Below are positions 26,644-40,890 of a stretch of 64,000 bases of DNA, piece after piece. How positions within the stretch are numbered: position 1 is the first letter of the stretch; each line of letters starts with the position of its first letter. Under the pieces are notes generated by a model, which saw only the letters and a list, made by a program, of their open reading frames with translations, had not been told where the DNA came from and ran no database searches. Source of the DNA: Mariannaea sp. PMI_226 (Eukaryota; Ascomycota; Sordariomycetes; Hypocreales; Nectriaceae); assembly GCA_024336345.1 (NCBI GenBank), contig JANFOG010000003.1, positions 2,486,501 to 2,550,500 of the forward strand, in the 5' to 3' direction. Both the position numbers and the translations under genes were made by a program.

Positions 26644-29600
26644 GATGATGGATCGTGCCCGACGAGCCGCCGGGGTAAGTCATCAAGGGAGATGAAGTCG
26701 TCTTGCAGATCGTAAAGGGAGGGAAAAGAAAGTTGAAAAAGAAGCCGCCTGGGAAGGAGAAGATGACATACCTTGTAATCAACGTGTGATATGGTGAATT
26801 TCAGGATAAAATGATATTTCGGGCAGAAAAGTAGGCAGGGTCGACCGGCGATGAAACAAAAGTTGCCAAAGAAAGTGTTCGAGGAACGCGAAGATGTGCA
26901 GGCAGCAACGAAAACAGGGCCAAGCAGCGTCGTCGAATCGGCGGTTGGTGTTTGAAGAAGTTTGCTTTTTACTGGTCGGCTAGTGGGCGAAAAGGTGTTT
27001 GTCCGTGGTGGGCAGGAAGAAATGCGGTGTGGCGCATAGGTCTCAGCCAACTGTGATTCACGTCGTGAGAGTCGTCGCGATGTGGGTAGGAGGAGGTTGA
27101 CAGTGAAGAGCGAGGGGAGGAGGGTGGTCTGTTCACGATGCTAAATGCAGGTACAACAAGGTCAGCCACCGTCGAGGTTGATGAAAGAAAAGCCCAAGCG
27201 GTCGTGAAAGAAAGACAGGCAAAGGACGATCGGACCGAAAATAGAGTATGAGGAATGCGATGGAGGGGGAAAACGAGGAGAGGGGAGGTCGGGTGTAGAT
27301 GGTTGATCGAGGTCCGGTGAGGACCAAACATTTATGTCAAAGTTGGGCCTTGGGGTCCTCGGGAGCGGGAGTTGTCAGGCAAGCCGCCGCTGAAGCCGTG
27401 GTGGCCGTAGAGTGGAGGCCCCGAGAAAAAACTCTCCCAGGCGCCAGGACAGGGGTTGTGAGGCGGAGAGAGGGAGTGAAATAGCGGTACTTCACACAAG
27501 TGCACCGTGCAAACCGACGCTGGGTGTGATAGAGCAGGGATCAAACGACGGCAATGGAACAGATGAAAGATAGAGAGAGGCAAGGAATAGAAAGCCGAAA
27601 TAGACATATGCGGTTTGCCGTTCCTGTGAAGGCTCTCGCGTCTGGGCGTGAGGGAAAGAAATTCATGCTTACCAGTTGAGATCCAGGTTTTCTTGGCTTC
27701 GTTTTTTTTTTTTAGGCGGTGGCAGCGGAAAGGTTGGGAGAAAATTTGTTTCGACGCGAGTTGGATCTGGTTTTTTTTTTTTTGGACTCGTGTGGGAGAT
27801 CTCGACGGAAGAGCGCTGTAACTTGGGTTTAAGCACAGGACCAGGAGTGGCAGGTGAATGATGGCTGATGATGAACAAGCAAGAACAAGGAGAGGGAATT
27901 CAAGATGATATGGATGAGACCTCAACCTAATCAGCGCAAGGGCAATAAGAAGAAAAGGGAATGACGATGAGGGTGAATGTCTTGAATCACGGGCAGGAGC
28001 TTGGGACAAATCGTGGCTAGGGGGAGGGAATCCCGGCACTATTATAACAAGAGCGCGCAGGACACCCGTCACAACCAGCTCAGCACGACGCTAGGTGGGT
28101 ACTATGCTCCAGAAGGCGTGGACGTTAAAAATAAGGCGGGAGGTGGGTGGCCAGAAGGGGGGTGTGCGACTATGGCAAAGAAAAGAGAGGGATCAGAGAG
28201 AGGAGTCAAGAGAGAGAGGGTGGTGTGAGCAAGTAATACGGGAGGGTGTGTAGGCAGAGACAAAGTGACGAGACAAGGACAGACACGGTAGGAGGTACTA
28301 AGTTACTAAGGTACCTTGCAGCACCAAGTCAAAGGAGCATCAAAAGAGCAACTCTGAAGGTGAAGGAACTCCACTCCTGTCACCCCTTGTTTGGTCAATG
28401 AGAAAGAGTCGGAGTCCTTTGATCTAGCTAAGGCTGGGTCGGCTGGCACTAGATCCGAGTTTGCTTCAAAAGGCGTTCCATTGATCCCAAGGTCAATCAC
28501 TCAGTCAGTTGAGACGAACGGGTGGCTGTCGGCCAAGTGAGTCCACAACACACTGGGGATCATGGGGTAGAACGCATAGTATATACGTAGTAACAAACTG
28601 TAGATATGCCTTGGAGAAGCGCAGGAGAAAGGATTCATTGGTATACTGCATTTCAAAACCATAACCTTTATGCATGCCTCGGTACCTGCCTTGGTAGTAA
28701 TTATCATCCCATCCAAGAAGTATCGTTGCACAGTGCGTCACAGTATCTGATTTTCTGAGTCTAGAGGCTGGCGGTTACAACCTACCTATGTAATAATTAC
28801 ATCTCTTTTGTTTTGATTCTGAAGCCTTTTAGCGCCTTTATTCTTCTATTGCGTTTGCTATTGCACAATACGCTCAAAAAGCGCCGTCTTCATACGCGAG
28901 GACGCCACTTCGTTGAGACAAAGGCAATTCAACTGCATCAATCTGATGAGAAGAGAGGCAGACGGCCACTTCAAGGGGAAAACGTATCTCTCCGTTACGG
29001 GTCTCGTGGGGCCTTGGGTAGAACCCAAATGGGTACCGTCGTACTTCTTACACCAAAAGGGCGGGGATGCTGATGCTAGTCGTTGGGACCAGCTGGTGGT
29101 CCTGCTCATCCTCCAATACAAACCAAACCACCCTTTGAATGGCATGAGGCTGGCTGGGGGGTTGGATGCTGTACCGCCCCAGCCAAGACCTGCGAGCAAA
29201 CACCACGCAGGCCTAACCCTGTCAGCCTGGAGCTGTACCTCGGTCATCGTACCTACATTCGTGGGCTGGGGCTACATAAGTACGTTTGTCAGTTACGAGT
29301 GGACGCCTCTTTATCTCCAGAAACGCCGTCCTGTATTAGGTAGGGGGTATGATATAGCGGAACGGTGGATGGTTGGTTCCAGGTTGATCTTATTGCGGCA
29401 GCAAAATGGCCACCATACGAGACAGATGTAAGCTGTGATGATCAGGGAGGATTATTAGAAGCAATCATTGAGGCGTCCATTGAGCGACCAACAGAAAGGA
29501 AGGACTTCATTGTGGCGGTGCTATTCGTCGCATTGTCTGGATGAGCCCATGCCACTACTCCCATCTGTACCGTGCCATCTCGTGCCATGTGCCCGATGGG

Positions 29601-32600
29601 CGACGATACGATGTGATTTTTTAGATGCCGCTGCCGATGCATGCACACGGTTGAAAGGGTCGTTTCCTGGCCTCTGACAACGTTATCCTCTCCCTCGGGT
29701 AGCGAACAGGCCTTTCCCTGACCCGTCTATCTCGCTCACTTCTCCCAGACAGCCTACATTGAAGCAAACAGCGAACAAACGCGCATCGAGACATGCAACG
29801 AGATTCACCAGAAGGGACCCCCCCTTGTCCTGCCAGTCGCTGGGGCAGACGTCATGACACACTTTTGTCCCCTGTAGGGCCGAGAGATGGCGTGTGATGG
29901 GGCCAACTTTTCGAGCGGAGCGGGCAAGCTGGCTCTCAGGCCAGCGACTTCAAAGCTCTAGTACCTAAGTTGCCTTTTCTGACGTGTTCCCGTCGCGGGT
30001 GGTAGATCTGTGGCTTCCAGAAGGCCCCCCAAGCATCCCCTGCCTGCCCATCGACAGCGGTGTTGTATTGTCAACATTTAGCTCCAGTCTGCTTCTGTCG
30101 CTTTATTCTCTCTCTCAATTTCTCTTTCTCTCTTTATCTCTTTATCTCCCCTGGACAGCACGGTCATGTTTCCAGCTCCGTCTGAAGGGCGCGTGTTCAA
30201 TACTGGCAACGGGCTCCCTATTGAGCGCTGCTATCGATCGCTGCTAATTTCGATTTTCTTCAACACCTGCTACTGGCGTACTGGAAATTTCGGCGACTGC
30301 GAAGCCCGGTAGGACTCCCGTCCCCTTAACACCCCTGGTCCACCAAAAAAGTAATTAATGACTAAGAGTTCAAGAGGGTACCCTTCCAATAATTATACTA
30401 AATAGTTTTAATGAGAGGTCATCTGATTTGTACCATCAAGATTAACCGCGTCGTACGGATTATCGTCCCAACGAGTCGGGCAAGTGCATCGCTTGCTTGC
30501 CTGTGGTGTCAGGTTGTTGTAGCTGATAAGACCATTACCGGCCGGCTGGGCAACCCTTCGTGGATGGAATAATTACGGTGAAGAAATGTGAAAAACTAAG
30601 CAGCAGTACATGCTCGTCCCGTATACAAAAATTTTCGGTTGGGCAGCTCTAATACCGCCAGCTTGTCTAGAGTCATGGACTTTTTGATACTGGCCCAGGG
30701 TGGTCCCTCCAGTCAGCGTCGTTGTGTTTGCCTCCACTCCGTTTATTTTGTGATATTGTGCCATGGGTCGTGATTTTAATGCACGCAACACGCACATGTC
30801 TTCCGCTTGTGGGATGTTTGTTGAACGTCGCTCACACATGGATCAGAAGGTCAACCTCAGAAGGCTGTCGGGGACGCCCAATCGGATCTGGTGCGGGTAG
30901 TCTGAACTCAGCCGCGGTCACCTCTTGAAGCAATCAAGTCGCTGTCGAGTCATCGTGGAGAGGCAACCCTGGAGAAGAGCTGCGTCCAATGACGGCTGTT
31001 GCCGCCCTGCACTGTGCGAAGTACATTTTGTCGGTATTGGGGGGGGGGGAGAACTAGGTACCTACTTGTGGTCGTACCCGAACGGGTCCTGCCATGTTTG
31101 CAATCTTTAAAAGACAAACATGCGGTCATGGAGCAGGGTAAGCGTGGGTGGCTTGGTGCTTCGCGATCCCCCCAAAAGCAACAATAGGACTCCAGACAGC
31201 GTCTCATATCTCTCTCATCTGGCCAACCATATTCCCGTCCCGGATTGTAGTTCTATTGTTCCCCGCGGCTTGCGACCGAACATGTCAATTTGCTATCATA
31301 CCTGTACAGTCAGCTGTCATTGCGACCACCGACAACACCCACTCCCACACCCACTCTCACACTCACATGAGAAGATACGAAATTATTGTACCTTAGCCAA
31401 AGGAAAATGCGTTCCCCACTGCATCATTCGCTATTTTGTTTAGTGTTATATTCTTAGTAGCCCATTCTTCAACTCCGACCAGGGGCGACGCAAAGAAGTC
31501 GAAAAAGAAGCCTAGAAGACCGCGCTCTTGCGCCTAACAAGACGATACCCATGCAGGGGTAGTGAGTAGGCAGCTGACAAACACGCTCAAGGAGTACAGA
31601 CAAAGGCTAGCACTGTCCAGTAGTCAGGTTGGTATGGAATTGGTGATGTGGAGAGGAGCTGGATGGCCAATGCATGACAATTGGGAAATTACACTAACTG
31701 GCCGTGGAAGGGTTCTCGAAGATTTCTGGAAGTTGGGATGTGCCCAATGCGCTTTTGGTTGTCTCATCCGTCTCATCTTGTCCAACTACCAACTACCTAC
31801 CTACCACCCAAACTAACCTTAGCATACCTAACTTGCCTACCGACCTGACCCAGGTACGCACGTACTCCGTGCTCTCCGTAACAATCCCCCAGCTCCGCTT
31901 CCTGTGCTTTCTGTGCGTGCCGCAGGCACGTCGCAGGTTGCAGCTCCCCTCTTAACCCACTCCCGTACGGTGCTAACTTGCAACTGGCTGGCGCCCCCGT
32001 GTTCCTTCGCCTTCCTCGGATGCTGCTCCATGCAAACATTCTTTCAAAATCCCCCATCTCCAATCCACCATGATCCTTGTCCCCTGTCCCTTATTGCTTG
32101 TCCCTTGTTGCTTGTCCCTTGTTGCTTGTACCGTTGCATACACGCCTCACCCACCTTCTTCTCCTTCGACGCAATGGCCTAGCGCTCATCGCACACAGAC
32201 ACAACGCTCCCGAGCCCCGTGGCCCGTCTGCCCCGTGCTGACAGAAAGCATTGATCACATTCATTGTTCTAACAGCCTTCGAGAAGCTTCAGCGCCAGCC
32301 TTTTAACTCAACTGGTCCGTAGTGCTTTCGCCAAGCAGCGAGATTACCGCCTTCAATATCTCAGGGTGCGGCATGGCATGACACTTACCCTGCCCTGCCC
32401 TGCCCAATGCGTCTGGGTGGACTGAGGCCCAAAATCTGCCCATCTCCAGCTCATCCCTAGCTCCTGCTTCACCACGATGGGGGACTTGATGGGACGGGGA
32501 GCAAAGATGGCTATCCTTCCAGGTAGCCCATGTATAGTCCATCATCCCCTCAGTTGCGGCTCCGGCACGGCTCCCGTTCTCATCACAGTGGTGCACGCCG

Positions 32601-35600
32601 TACTGCAAGTGCCCATGCTCATTTACCATCCACGAAGCACTCGGAGTCAGGCTCTCGTTCTGTAAGAGAGACCCAGGTGAGTGTCTTTACCGACTGGGGT
32701 GATCTTGACCGTGTCGGCGCGGGAGACCAGGGTCGCCATTCCCGTAGTACAGGCATCAAGCCTCAAAAAGACCGTCTGACGACTCGGGCGAGGTGAATAA
32801 AAAGGTGACCAGAAAGGGTGGTAAAGGTCAGGAAACCACTCAAACAGGCCACTGATCGGTCCTCAGAGTGTGCTGGTTATGCATCATTTCATCGCGTATT
32901 ACGTCTGAGGGGCGTAATCAACGCCTGCGTTTCATAGGCTCAGCCAAACTCTCCATCCGCTTTTACCTCCTTCGCCACTCCAAAGCAAGCGTTAGCAGTC
33001 TGCATCCCTCCACAAACTTCTCAATAAGCCCAGAATGACTGGGATGGCTAATTATCATGGATAGCGACTGTCAGCTTGGGATTATGTGACACGAATTTGG
33101 CCAATCAGCGTCCGCACAGCCAGCCTAATGAAACTGACAAGATAATCAACCACACTTCAACTATCAAAGCGTGATCTAGAAATTTGACGCACGTAACTAA
33201 CTACCCCCGCTGACGAGTAACCGCTTCAGAAGCGCGAATAGGCTCTGTCCGTCTTCAAACTTGAATGACAATAGCCTGGCTCGTACAGTAGCTGCAACGC
33301 TCCCCCGCTGAGATTTGATTGTACTTTGGCTCGCAACCTTCGTCCAGCCACTCACGCGCCAGCTTCGGAGAAAGCGATGCACTTGGTGCGCCCAACAAGA
33401 CTTGGGGGGTCCATATGATTTCAATCAAAGACGACCAGCAACATCGCCAATCCGCCACGCTATTTCCATCTGGAAAGGCCAACCGCCCTGAAGCATTGAT
33501 GAAACGAATGATAATAAGCCCCCTCGACAAACTTTCTGCTAGTAATATGTATTCCTATGTCGTTTTTGGGGCAAGACGCACCTAGACACATCTCAATGCT
33601 ATTTTCGCCGCGCTCTGCGCGCTACGGCTAAAACAAAGGCACGACAAAACATTCCTCGGCACACTGTCTCCATCCAGCACACCAGCTTCCACAGTGGAGG
33701 CGAAACTGAAAAGAGCGTACTATGATAAAATGGTAGCCTCCTGAATAGGGGAGCACAGAAGCTCGGAGCAATGGACGAGGGGCAACAATCGACTGGGCCA
33801 CTCAGGGTTGCCCAGTTGGCCATGGCTGCCGGCTGTTGCGACACCGTTGCGACGTCTCTGTCGATCCTATCCGAGCTTCCCACTACGTACCTTTTGAGCC
33901 CGGCGGCCCTTCTGGGTCGAATCTTTTGTTGCCCAATGCTCACTGAAACAAACGGGCATACAGATCGTGGAGCGGGCGCTTGTTGCGAACTGCATCACTC
34001 ATATGATCGACATGACATCGCGTCTTCCCCAGGATTGAGGATGATTGAGGATGAATGCAGGAAACAAAACTGTGGCAATGCCTTTGACAGAATCTCCAGT
34101 TCGTTGGAGAATTCTGCTGATTACTGCGAATACATGTTCTGACGCATTAAGCCCAATATGCAAGTCACCAAATGAAAAGCTCAGCTCGCTCTGATCGTGG
34201 GACTCGGTGGCTTTGCGGACAACCTTTGTTTAGTACTCTATCAGCAACTTTTAGTTATTCATGCAAATCCTCCTTTCACTGCCTCCAGTGGGTAACACAC
34301 ACACTCTCTCTCACTCACCATACCCCCCTTCTTCTTCACCCTTTTTTTTTTTTTTTTTTTTGCCCGCCGCGAAATCGAAACCCAAGACGCCTCGACCAAC
34401 CGGGAGCCAATCCGCAATCATGCAAGCCCCAGTAACCCACCTGAACAGGCATCATGAGCTGGGACCAGCTCCGAGTCGCTGACGGGCATTTCCGCTCGGT
34501 CGTTAGTGGAACAAATCAATGGAAGGTTTCCAGAAGCAGTGGGGGAAGCCTATGGAAGGAACCTGCTCAAAAATACCCTGCTAGGCAACCAGGGCAGCAC
34601 AGTGTGTCCAAGTACGGTGACAGGGATAACATGGATCCCATGGCTGCCACGAGGTTTCCCTCGATGCCGGAATGCACCTCGACAACCTCGTCACTCGCTT
34701 TCTCTCCCTTTCCGGATGTTGCGCCCCAAAGGAACTTAGATTCAAAAATCCAACCGTTTCCTTTGAACTCGCAAGGAAATAAGAAAGAAGAAAAAAAGAA
34801 AGAAAAAGGAAAGAGGCAAACGTGGAGAGTATGGCGCTACTCCAGCGACTTTGTCCTGCCAGATCGGGAGACAATGGTGAGTAAAAACACCAGCGTTGTG
34901 CCTTGTTCGCAACCATGCCACATTACACACACACCTCTTGCGGCCTTCGACGGCGCTATTCTCAGGTGAAGTGGGGGCAGATCAAAGGCCGACGGCTATG
35001 GCCAATTTCGTAAATTCCATGAGAAGAAAGATTGTTGGCCGTGTTCAAAATTGAGTACTTGGCTCGGCCTGTGATGTGCACCAGTCAGATGGGCTTAGTC
35101 TGCCAATTTGGGCCATCTTCCCCACGCACCTGGGCTGAGATTGCCGTCGGCGCCGTTTGAGGACGTAAGTCTATGCGGAAGCCATGTCTCAGAACTGTGA
35201 CCGTTGGATTGCGCTTTAGTCCCTGACAGCTGAGTTGCAATGCGGAGCAAGGGAGCACCAATACAGAATACGAAAAACTACATTCAGAAACAACCTAGGT
35301 AAGTATGGAAATTGACAAACCAGATACGCGTGATACTATACTGTCATAGGGCTTCGTCGACATGGGGATCATGTCAGTTGATGGGATCCACGTCTGTGCC
35401 TCACCGTAACCACTTCTCTTTCGATATTGGTTTCGGGACGAGTACTCCGTACAGAGTATATGGTTCCAAGTGGAATCTAGAGCATCTAACGGGAGGGAGG
35501 TAATATTATGTAGGACACTTACACACGATGCTACCGTTCAGTTGATAGGGCGATTAGCTCGTCAAGTCTATGAAAACGGGATGAGGCGGTCGTGAAAAGT

Positions 35601-37536
35601 TGTCGTGCGTGGAGGGCTGGTCATGCAGAATGCATCCGTTATGGCAAATATTTGACCTTGCCCTCAGTGGTGATTTTTTCTTAGCTTGCATCTTTTCTTG
35701 CCACCGATGGCTGTGCTCACGACTGAGGATGGTGCTCAGAACGGCTCAGGCGAAAGCATTACCAATGTCTACCATCCCTGGTTTAATATCTTCAGTACGC
35801 AACCCAACGAGGAGCGGTGCCAGAAACTGAGAAGACACCACAGCAGTGAAAGGGGGGGGAGGGGGGTGTGAACTGGATTAGGTGGGTCTTTCTGGGTGGT
35901 ATCGAGTTTGCATCTGTCAGATTTAGAAAAACAAAAAAAATCTCAGTGCAAAGATGAACAGGGTCATGTATTTTGGGCGTTTTTTCTTTTTTTCGAGTTC
36001 CTCCTTCAGATAGCCAGATTTCTTCCGGCGCGCCCCCCCCTCCCCTTGGAACGGTTTTTTGGATGAAGGCGCAAACGCGGGGAAGAACTGCGAGATGAGA
36101 TGAGATTTGCTTTTGCTTTTTCTTTTGCTTTTTCCATGCGTGGGAAAAGACACGGGCAGATGAGAAGAAAAGAAAGGAAAAGGGAAAAGGAAAAAGAAAA
36201 GAAATCTTGACATATGCAGCGCAATGGCCTTGCGTGCATGCAAATGCAAACTGCAATGTTGGCGAAACAGGCAACGAGCCATGGCCCATGGTCGCTTTGT
36301 TTTCTTGCTCTCTTTTCTCCTCTTATTGACTGCCTACCTATACCTATAGGTAAGGTAGTTTGGTTTCCTTGCCCCAGCGCCTCAGGTATCGGCTGTTTTC
36401 CGAGCCACATTCGTGTACGTACTATTTTTATATTAGCATTGGATTTGATTTTTTTTTTCTATATACGGGGTATCATGATATCTTCTACGTGTGTACTCTT
36501 CTTGATGGGGTTTCATTTTGTTCTTGCCAAACAGCGGTAAGAAGGAGGCGGTCAAGGAACGTGGGTTGGATCTGGTCCTCCAAGTGTGGTGCCTACGGGG
36601 TGGGATAACCTAAGGTACTGTAGGTAGTAGGTAGGTACCTACAGCAGGCTTGAGTAGGCTTGAGTACCTAATGTAGGGACACTACAATATGGTAATATTC
36701 CTCACCGGACAGCGTGGGTTCGACGCCACTCGGCCGCTACCCCCTTTCCCCGCGTCGATGGGGCAATTACGTGCACATGGCTAATGCATGTTAAATCACA
36801 GCATGCAAAGGCCCAGAATAAAAAGAGGAATGCCCTGGAGTGGGACGTAACTATGCAACATGTCCCATGTAGTGTACCTAAGTATGTAGATAGAAATGAG
36901 GACTTTCTGACAATGCTGCGGTAGGCTTGGCTTGCCCTGTCGGCGCGGAAAGAAAAAAAAAAAACAATAAGGTGACGCGGGAAAGAGATGAGTGGCACTT
37001 GGTATCGGACGATCATGAACCGAATCAAGCGCAACTTTGAGTCGGCTGATCGGACATCGAGACCGGAGCCGGCGGACCAAGAATATCGAACTTGGAACAA
37101 AATGCCAATGAAACGGCGGTCTACCCTGAAGCCAAACTTTTTTCATTTTTTTGACCGTATCTACCTATTCCAAGGGGACGTTGCAGTGAAGGGGGAGGGA
37201 AAGAGGAGGGGGGGAGGGGATGTAAGCTTGTGTTTGACATTTTTCCAACTTTTTTTTTTCACATGATGGATGATCTTACGATATATTTGTGGTGATAGAC
37301 CAAATTGCATAGTAGTTAACTGAATTCGGTGTTATTTCAAGGCATCACGTCTGTTCAATTGAGACAACACAAAGGGGAGGAGGAACATATAAAGTGCACC
37401 TGAAAATGTTGAGCTATACATTTGGCTTGCATTGCAGAACAAAAAGAGGAAGATTAAGAAGAAAAGAAGCAATAATGATGAGAATAATCTTCACGCTACC
37501 ATCTGTCGCCGTAAAAAAAACAGTTCTGATTTCTCT
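26644..37536. other. Gene-poor region of about 10.9 kb
   Basis: No frame or spliceable set of frames here shows a recognisable domain, codon bias or homologous motif. The left 1.5 kb probably includes the promoter and a long leader of the zinc-finger gene. Features seen are A/T tracts (27705-27715, 27770-27782, 34341-34362, 36952-36963), palindromic AAGGTACCTT at 28308-28317, a 14-bp minisatellite at 32091-32132 and an AGGTAGGTACCTAC cluster at 36620-36642. No tRNA, rRNA, transposase or terminal repeat was detected by eye. Confidence 0.5.
32091..32132. repeat. 14-bp minisatellite, three copies
   Basis: Three contiguous 14-bp units of the form TTGTTGCTTGTCCC are present. The first has one change (TTATTG) and the third one change (GTACC). 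Related TGTCCC words precede it at 32078-32090. The array is intergenic. Confidence 0.85.
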
Positions 37537-39208
37537 TTACCACCTCGGCTGCTCACGCTCAATGGATGGCGTCTCAATCGTATGCTCATCGCCAAATGGG
37601 TCATCATCATCATCATCGTCACCGGGTTGCTGCTTCTTCAGCGGGAGCGGCGCTGGCCGTGGAGGCTGTCGTGGAGGCATAGCCGAACTTGGTTTTGACT
37701 TGGTAGGGGGCCGTGGAGGAGCGGCCGGTTTCGCGGGGGCCGAGATGGTTAAGCTGGAGAGATCCGGATATGGTGAAGCCGTAGGGGAGTGTCCGGTCTG
37801 CGCCATGGCCTCCTTGCCTTTCTGTGCCATCACTGCAAGAGGTTGGGGTTGTTAGTTTTGGGAATGGAGTCAAAGCCTGCTACGGTAGGTGTTACATACT
37901 CCGATAGATGTGGGCCTGTTCGGCGAGCTCATCATCCGAATCGCTATCGGCATCAATAGACCGATCGAGCTGTTCGAAAGTCATGAGCGAGTTGACAAGT
38001 TCGTCGTTCGCGTGGAGTAGGCTGCCCAGCCAATGCTCGTCCTCCACATGGTGAATCTTATCCAGTTCATTAGCTACATCTCCTTTTTTTTCTTTTTTTT
38101 CTTTTTTGGTTTCTCTCGCGGAACCAGTTGCAGTACGGATGGGGATGCTTACATATCGCAGGACCTTTCGACGGAGGAGTTTACTAGCCTCAAACTGTTC
38201 CAAGGCCTCCTGGTTGTCGGAGACTCGTTCCCTTTCGCGATTAATGCTCTGAATGGCGTTCAACAAGTTCGTGGCGGTGATGGACGAGTCTGCAATGACT
38301 GATTTCATCTGTTCCTTCTCAGCCTCGAGATTAAAAGCCTGTCGTTTACCTTTAGCCTTGTCTTTCTTCTTGTCCCTTGAGGAGCTGAAGAACGAGCTCG
38401 ATGTAGACGAAGACTTAGTATGGCCGATGGGGTGTGACGGCTGGCTGGAAGCACTCGCCGCGCGTTGAGCCTCCTTCCTAGCTTCCTCATCCTCGTCGTC
38501 TATGAAAGGATTCTCCTCCGTCTCTTTGAGAACCTTGGACCTCTCCTGTGTGACGGCGACCTTTCTCTTCGGCAGCTCCTATAAGAAAAAAAAAGCCCCA
38601 GTTAAACTCTGTCAAACATCTCTCAGTATCTCTCTCACTCGAAACTAACCTGATGTAGCCTCGCAATTCGGTCCAGGCCGGGAGTCCCTGCATACTGAGA
38701 CCAGCTCGCAAACAGCTCTCTACACTTCCTCTTCACTGCAGGGTCAGATAGGGCCTCGGTTCCGCAGCAACGCAGGCGTTCCAGCAGCGGCTCGTCAGCA
38801 AAAGTGCGCTGAAAACGCTCGCCGGCGTTTTGGATGAGGCCATCCAGAAGAACCAGTGCACGAATCTGGCGATGAACATTTCCATACTTGAGCTTCTTGC
38901 GAATAGCCCGGGCTGCTTCGGAGGGACCCGAGGCCTGAAGCTTGATCACCTCGACGAGGTCTGGGATACCACTAAGATCCTCTTCCTCGTATGATTCCGA
39001 GGTCAAATTCTCGATAGTGACGGTTACCGCCGAGTAGGGTTTCTTCTACAGTAGTGTTAGCAGTTGTGATTTATGGAATGTGTAAACAATATATTGGTCA
39101 CTTGATGGCGGTAAATGGCTCAGAATGGGACGCTTTCATGTAAACAAATTATAGGTGCCACATGGGGTGCAGTTCAGTGAGGGTGTCAACACATACCTGT
39201 TGGAACAT
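37537..39208 (-). CDS. lsb5: Lsb5-like VHS-GAT domain protein
   Basis: Lsb5-type proteins bind ubiquitin, Las17/WASP and clathrin-adaptor partners at sites of actin-driven endocytosis and sorting. Five exons were derived: 39208-39197, 39045-38650, 38578-38137, 38073-37900 and 37832-37537, giving 439 residues. The first exon codes only MFQQ. The VHS domain (about 1-136) begins KKPYSAVTVTIENLTSE and contains LKYGNVHRQIRALVLLDGLI. A Ser/Lys linker holds an NPFID motif. The GAT helices follow (QMKSVIADSSITATNLLNAI, then ANDELVNSLMTFEQLDRSID). The tail is Pro-rich with PPRPP repeats and an Asp run before PFGDEH. The intron 38074-38136 is uncertain: reading through it keeps the frame and would add 21 residues including a Lys/Glu run. 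Everything else agrees with the family. Confidence 0.87.
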
Positions 39209-40890
39209 ACTCTCACTTCGTTGGCAACCCTCGAGTGCCTATCGAAAAGCTGGTATGGATGCGTAGGTACTGGCTAAAAAGGGGATTATAGGATGCGAAA
39301 GTGGTTGCTATCTCGGGCTTTGTTTTGAAAGCAGCTATGTGTGGACCTTCAAATGCTCCGGAGTTGAAGACAGCGAGGGTAATTGGTGAAGAGCTATCCG
39401 AGGCGAACCTATGCGTGATGAGAAGGGTGGCCACAGGACAGCTGAAGCTAATGTTCTGCGTATGGAGGGGGCGCGGCTGGAGGGCGATAAGGGGCGTCAC
39501 CACGTAAAGACAGCTCGAGGTGAAGGGAGCTGAGCTGAGCTGTTTGGGAGTGGGATGCGGTGGTGTTGGTGGGGTCCAGTTGAAGCAGAGCAATGAGTAC
39601 TCGAGTGCAACGCGGGGCTGTTTCTCTGGGCTGGGCTAGGTGACCTCTGACGCAATGTGGAGCGAGGTACGGTACTACAACTACAGTACATACCTGCCTA
39701 CCCAAGGTACCTTACCCAACTTACCTAGGGTAGTATCTACTATGAGCACAGTACCCTACCTGGCATGGCTCCGGTTCAGGTCCGGGTCCTAGAGGGCCCG
39801 GAGGAACAGGTACGGTGCAAGGCACGGGCGATCATGGGATCCTTTGTTGGTGGATCAGGGACCGGTTTCTGGTAATGACGATGATTATGATGACCATCTG
39901 TAATTAATCCCGCCGTTGACAACCCGGGCCGCCGGGGGGAGAGGGGGCGGGAGCTTTGACGATGAGGCACAGGCTGTCTTTCATGCTGCTCCACCCCCAG
40001 CAACATGAGGTATCGAAACTTTGGGTCTCAGCCATCTCTCAACTAAAATACATCAAGGCACATAACTACCTACCTTACCTATGTCATCGCCAATACGATA
40101 CTGTATGAGTATGTAAATAATCCAGCTGCTTTTTTGCCTTACATTGAGTCATCTCCCAAACCAATCGCAATCAGTCCTAGCACAGAGGCGTAATGCAAGG
40201 TGCACATCTTAAATGGAATGGTCACGTGATTGATTCGGTTTTGAGCCTCATCTGACTGGTACTGAACTTCGCACCAGAACGCATGGAGTATGACACACTG
40301 GTGGTCTTTGGGAGGGCGTGATATCATTTAGTTCTGCCTCTATTTGGCTTTTGGTGAGTTAGGAGAGTCATCTTTGGTTGGGCTACCCCTTGCTGCTAAT
40401 AAAGGGAGTCGCCGAGATCCGCTGCCCAAAGGCGAGGAACAACGTGAGAAACAATTGGACAGGGATTCGAATTGAGTTTAAGTGACTCAAGATCAGAGAC
40501 CAATGTAGTCACACTGCAAAAATAAAATAAAGTACAAAAAAAAGCAAAGATGAAAAACCTCTATATAATATTCACCCATATCGCAACGAATTCATTACGA
40601 TACCTCCATTGCCCCATGATAAAAAACGTATAGACAACCCTGAACAATTTCAAGAAGAGCCTACCCTAGAGCTCAGGCACGCAATTGCTCATCCTCTGTC
40701 GTCCCCTCAGCCCCGCCCCCGCCATCGCACCAAATTTGTTTGCCGTGTCAGAGGGGCAGCCTTTTCAACTTGTGACTCAACCAAACCTCCATATCTCTTC
40801 CAACCTTCGACTTTTCGCTCTCTCTCCGATTACGAACGCGTTTTTCAAAAACAATTGAGAAAGAAAATACACCCACACACTTCAGCAATC
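39209..40890. other. Divergent intergenic region between lsb5 and the MetRS gene
   Basis: The region contains the promoters of both genes. It includes the palindrome AAGGTACCTT at 39704-39713 and a TATA-like CTATATAATA at 40561-40570, about 320 bases before the synthetase start. No other gene was seen. Confidence 0.5.

Noticed and set aside
36711..36735. GGGTTCGACGCC resembling a tRNA T-arm
   Set aside because: The five-pair stem does not form and no D-arm, anticodon arm or acceptor stem can be drawn around it.
40609..40890. In-frame upstream extension of the methionyl-tRNA synthetase, Arg-rich and reminiscent of a targeting sequence
   Set aside because: It contains no ATG, begins only at a TTG, and the sequence looks like an untranslated leader. 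Use of a near-cognate start is possible but unsupported.
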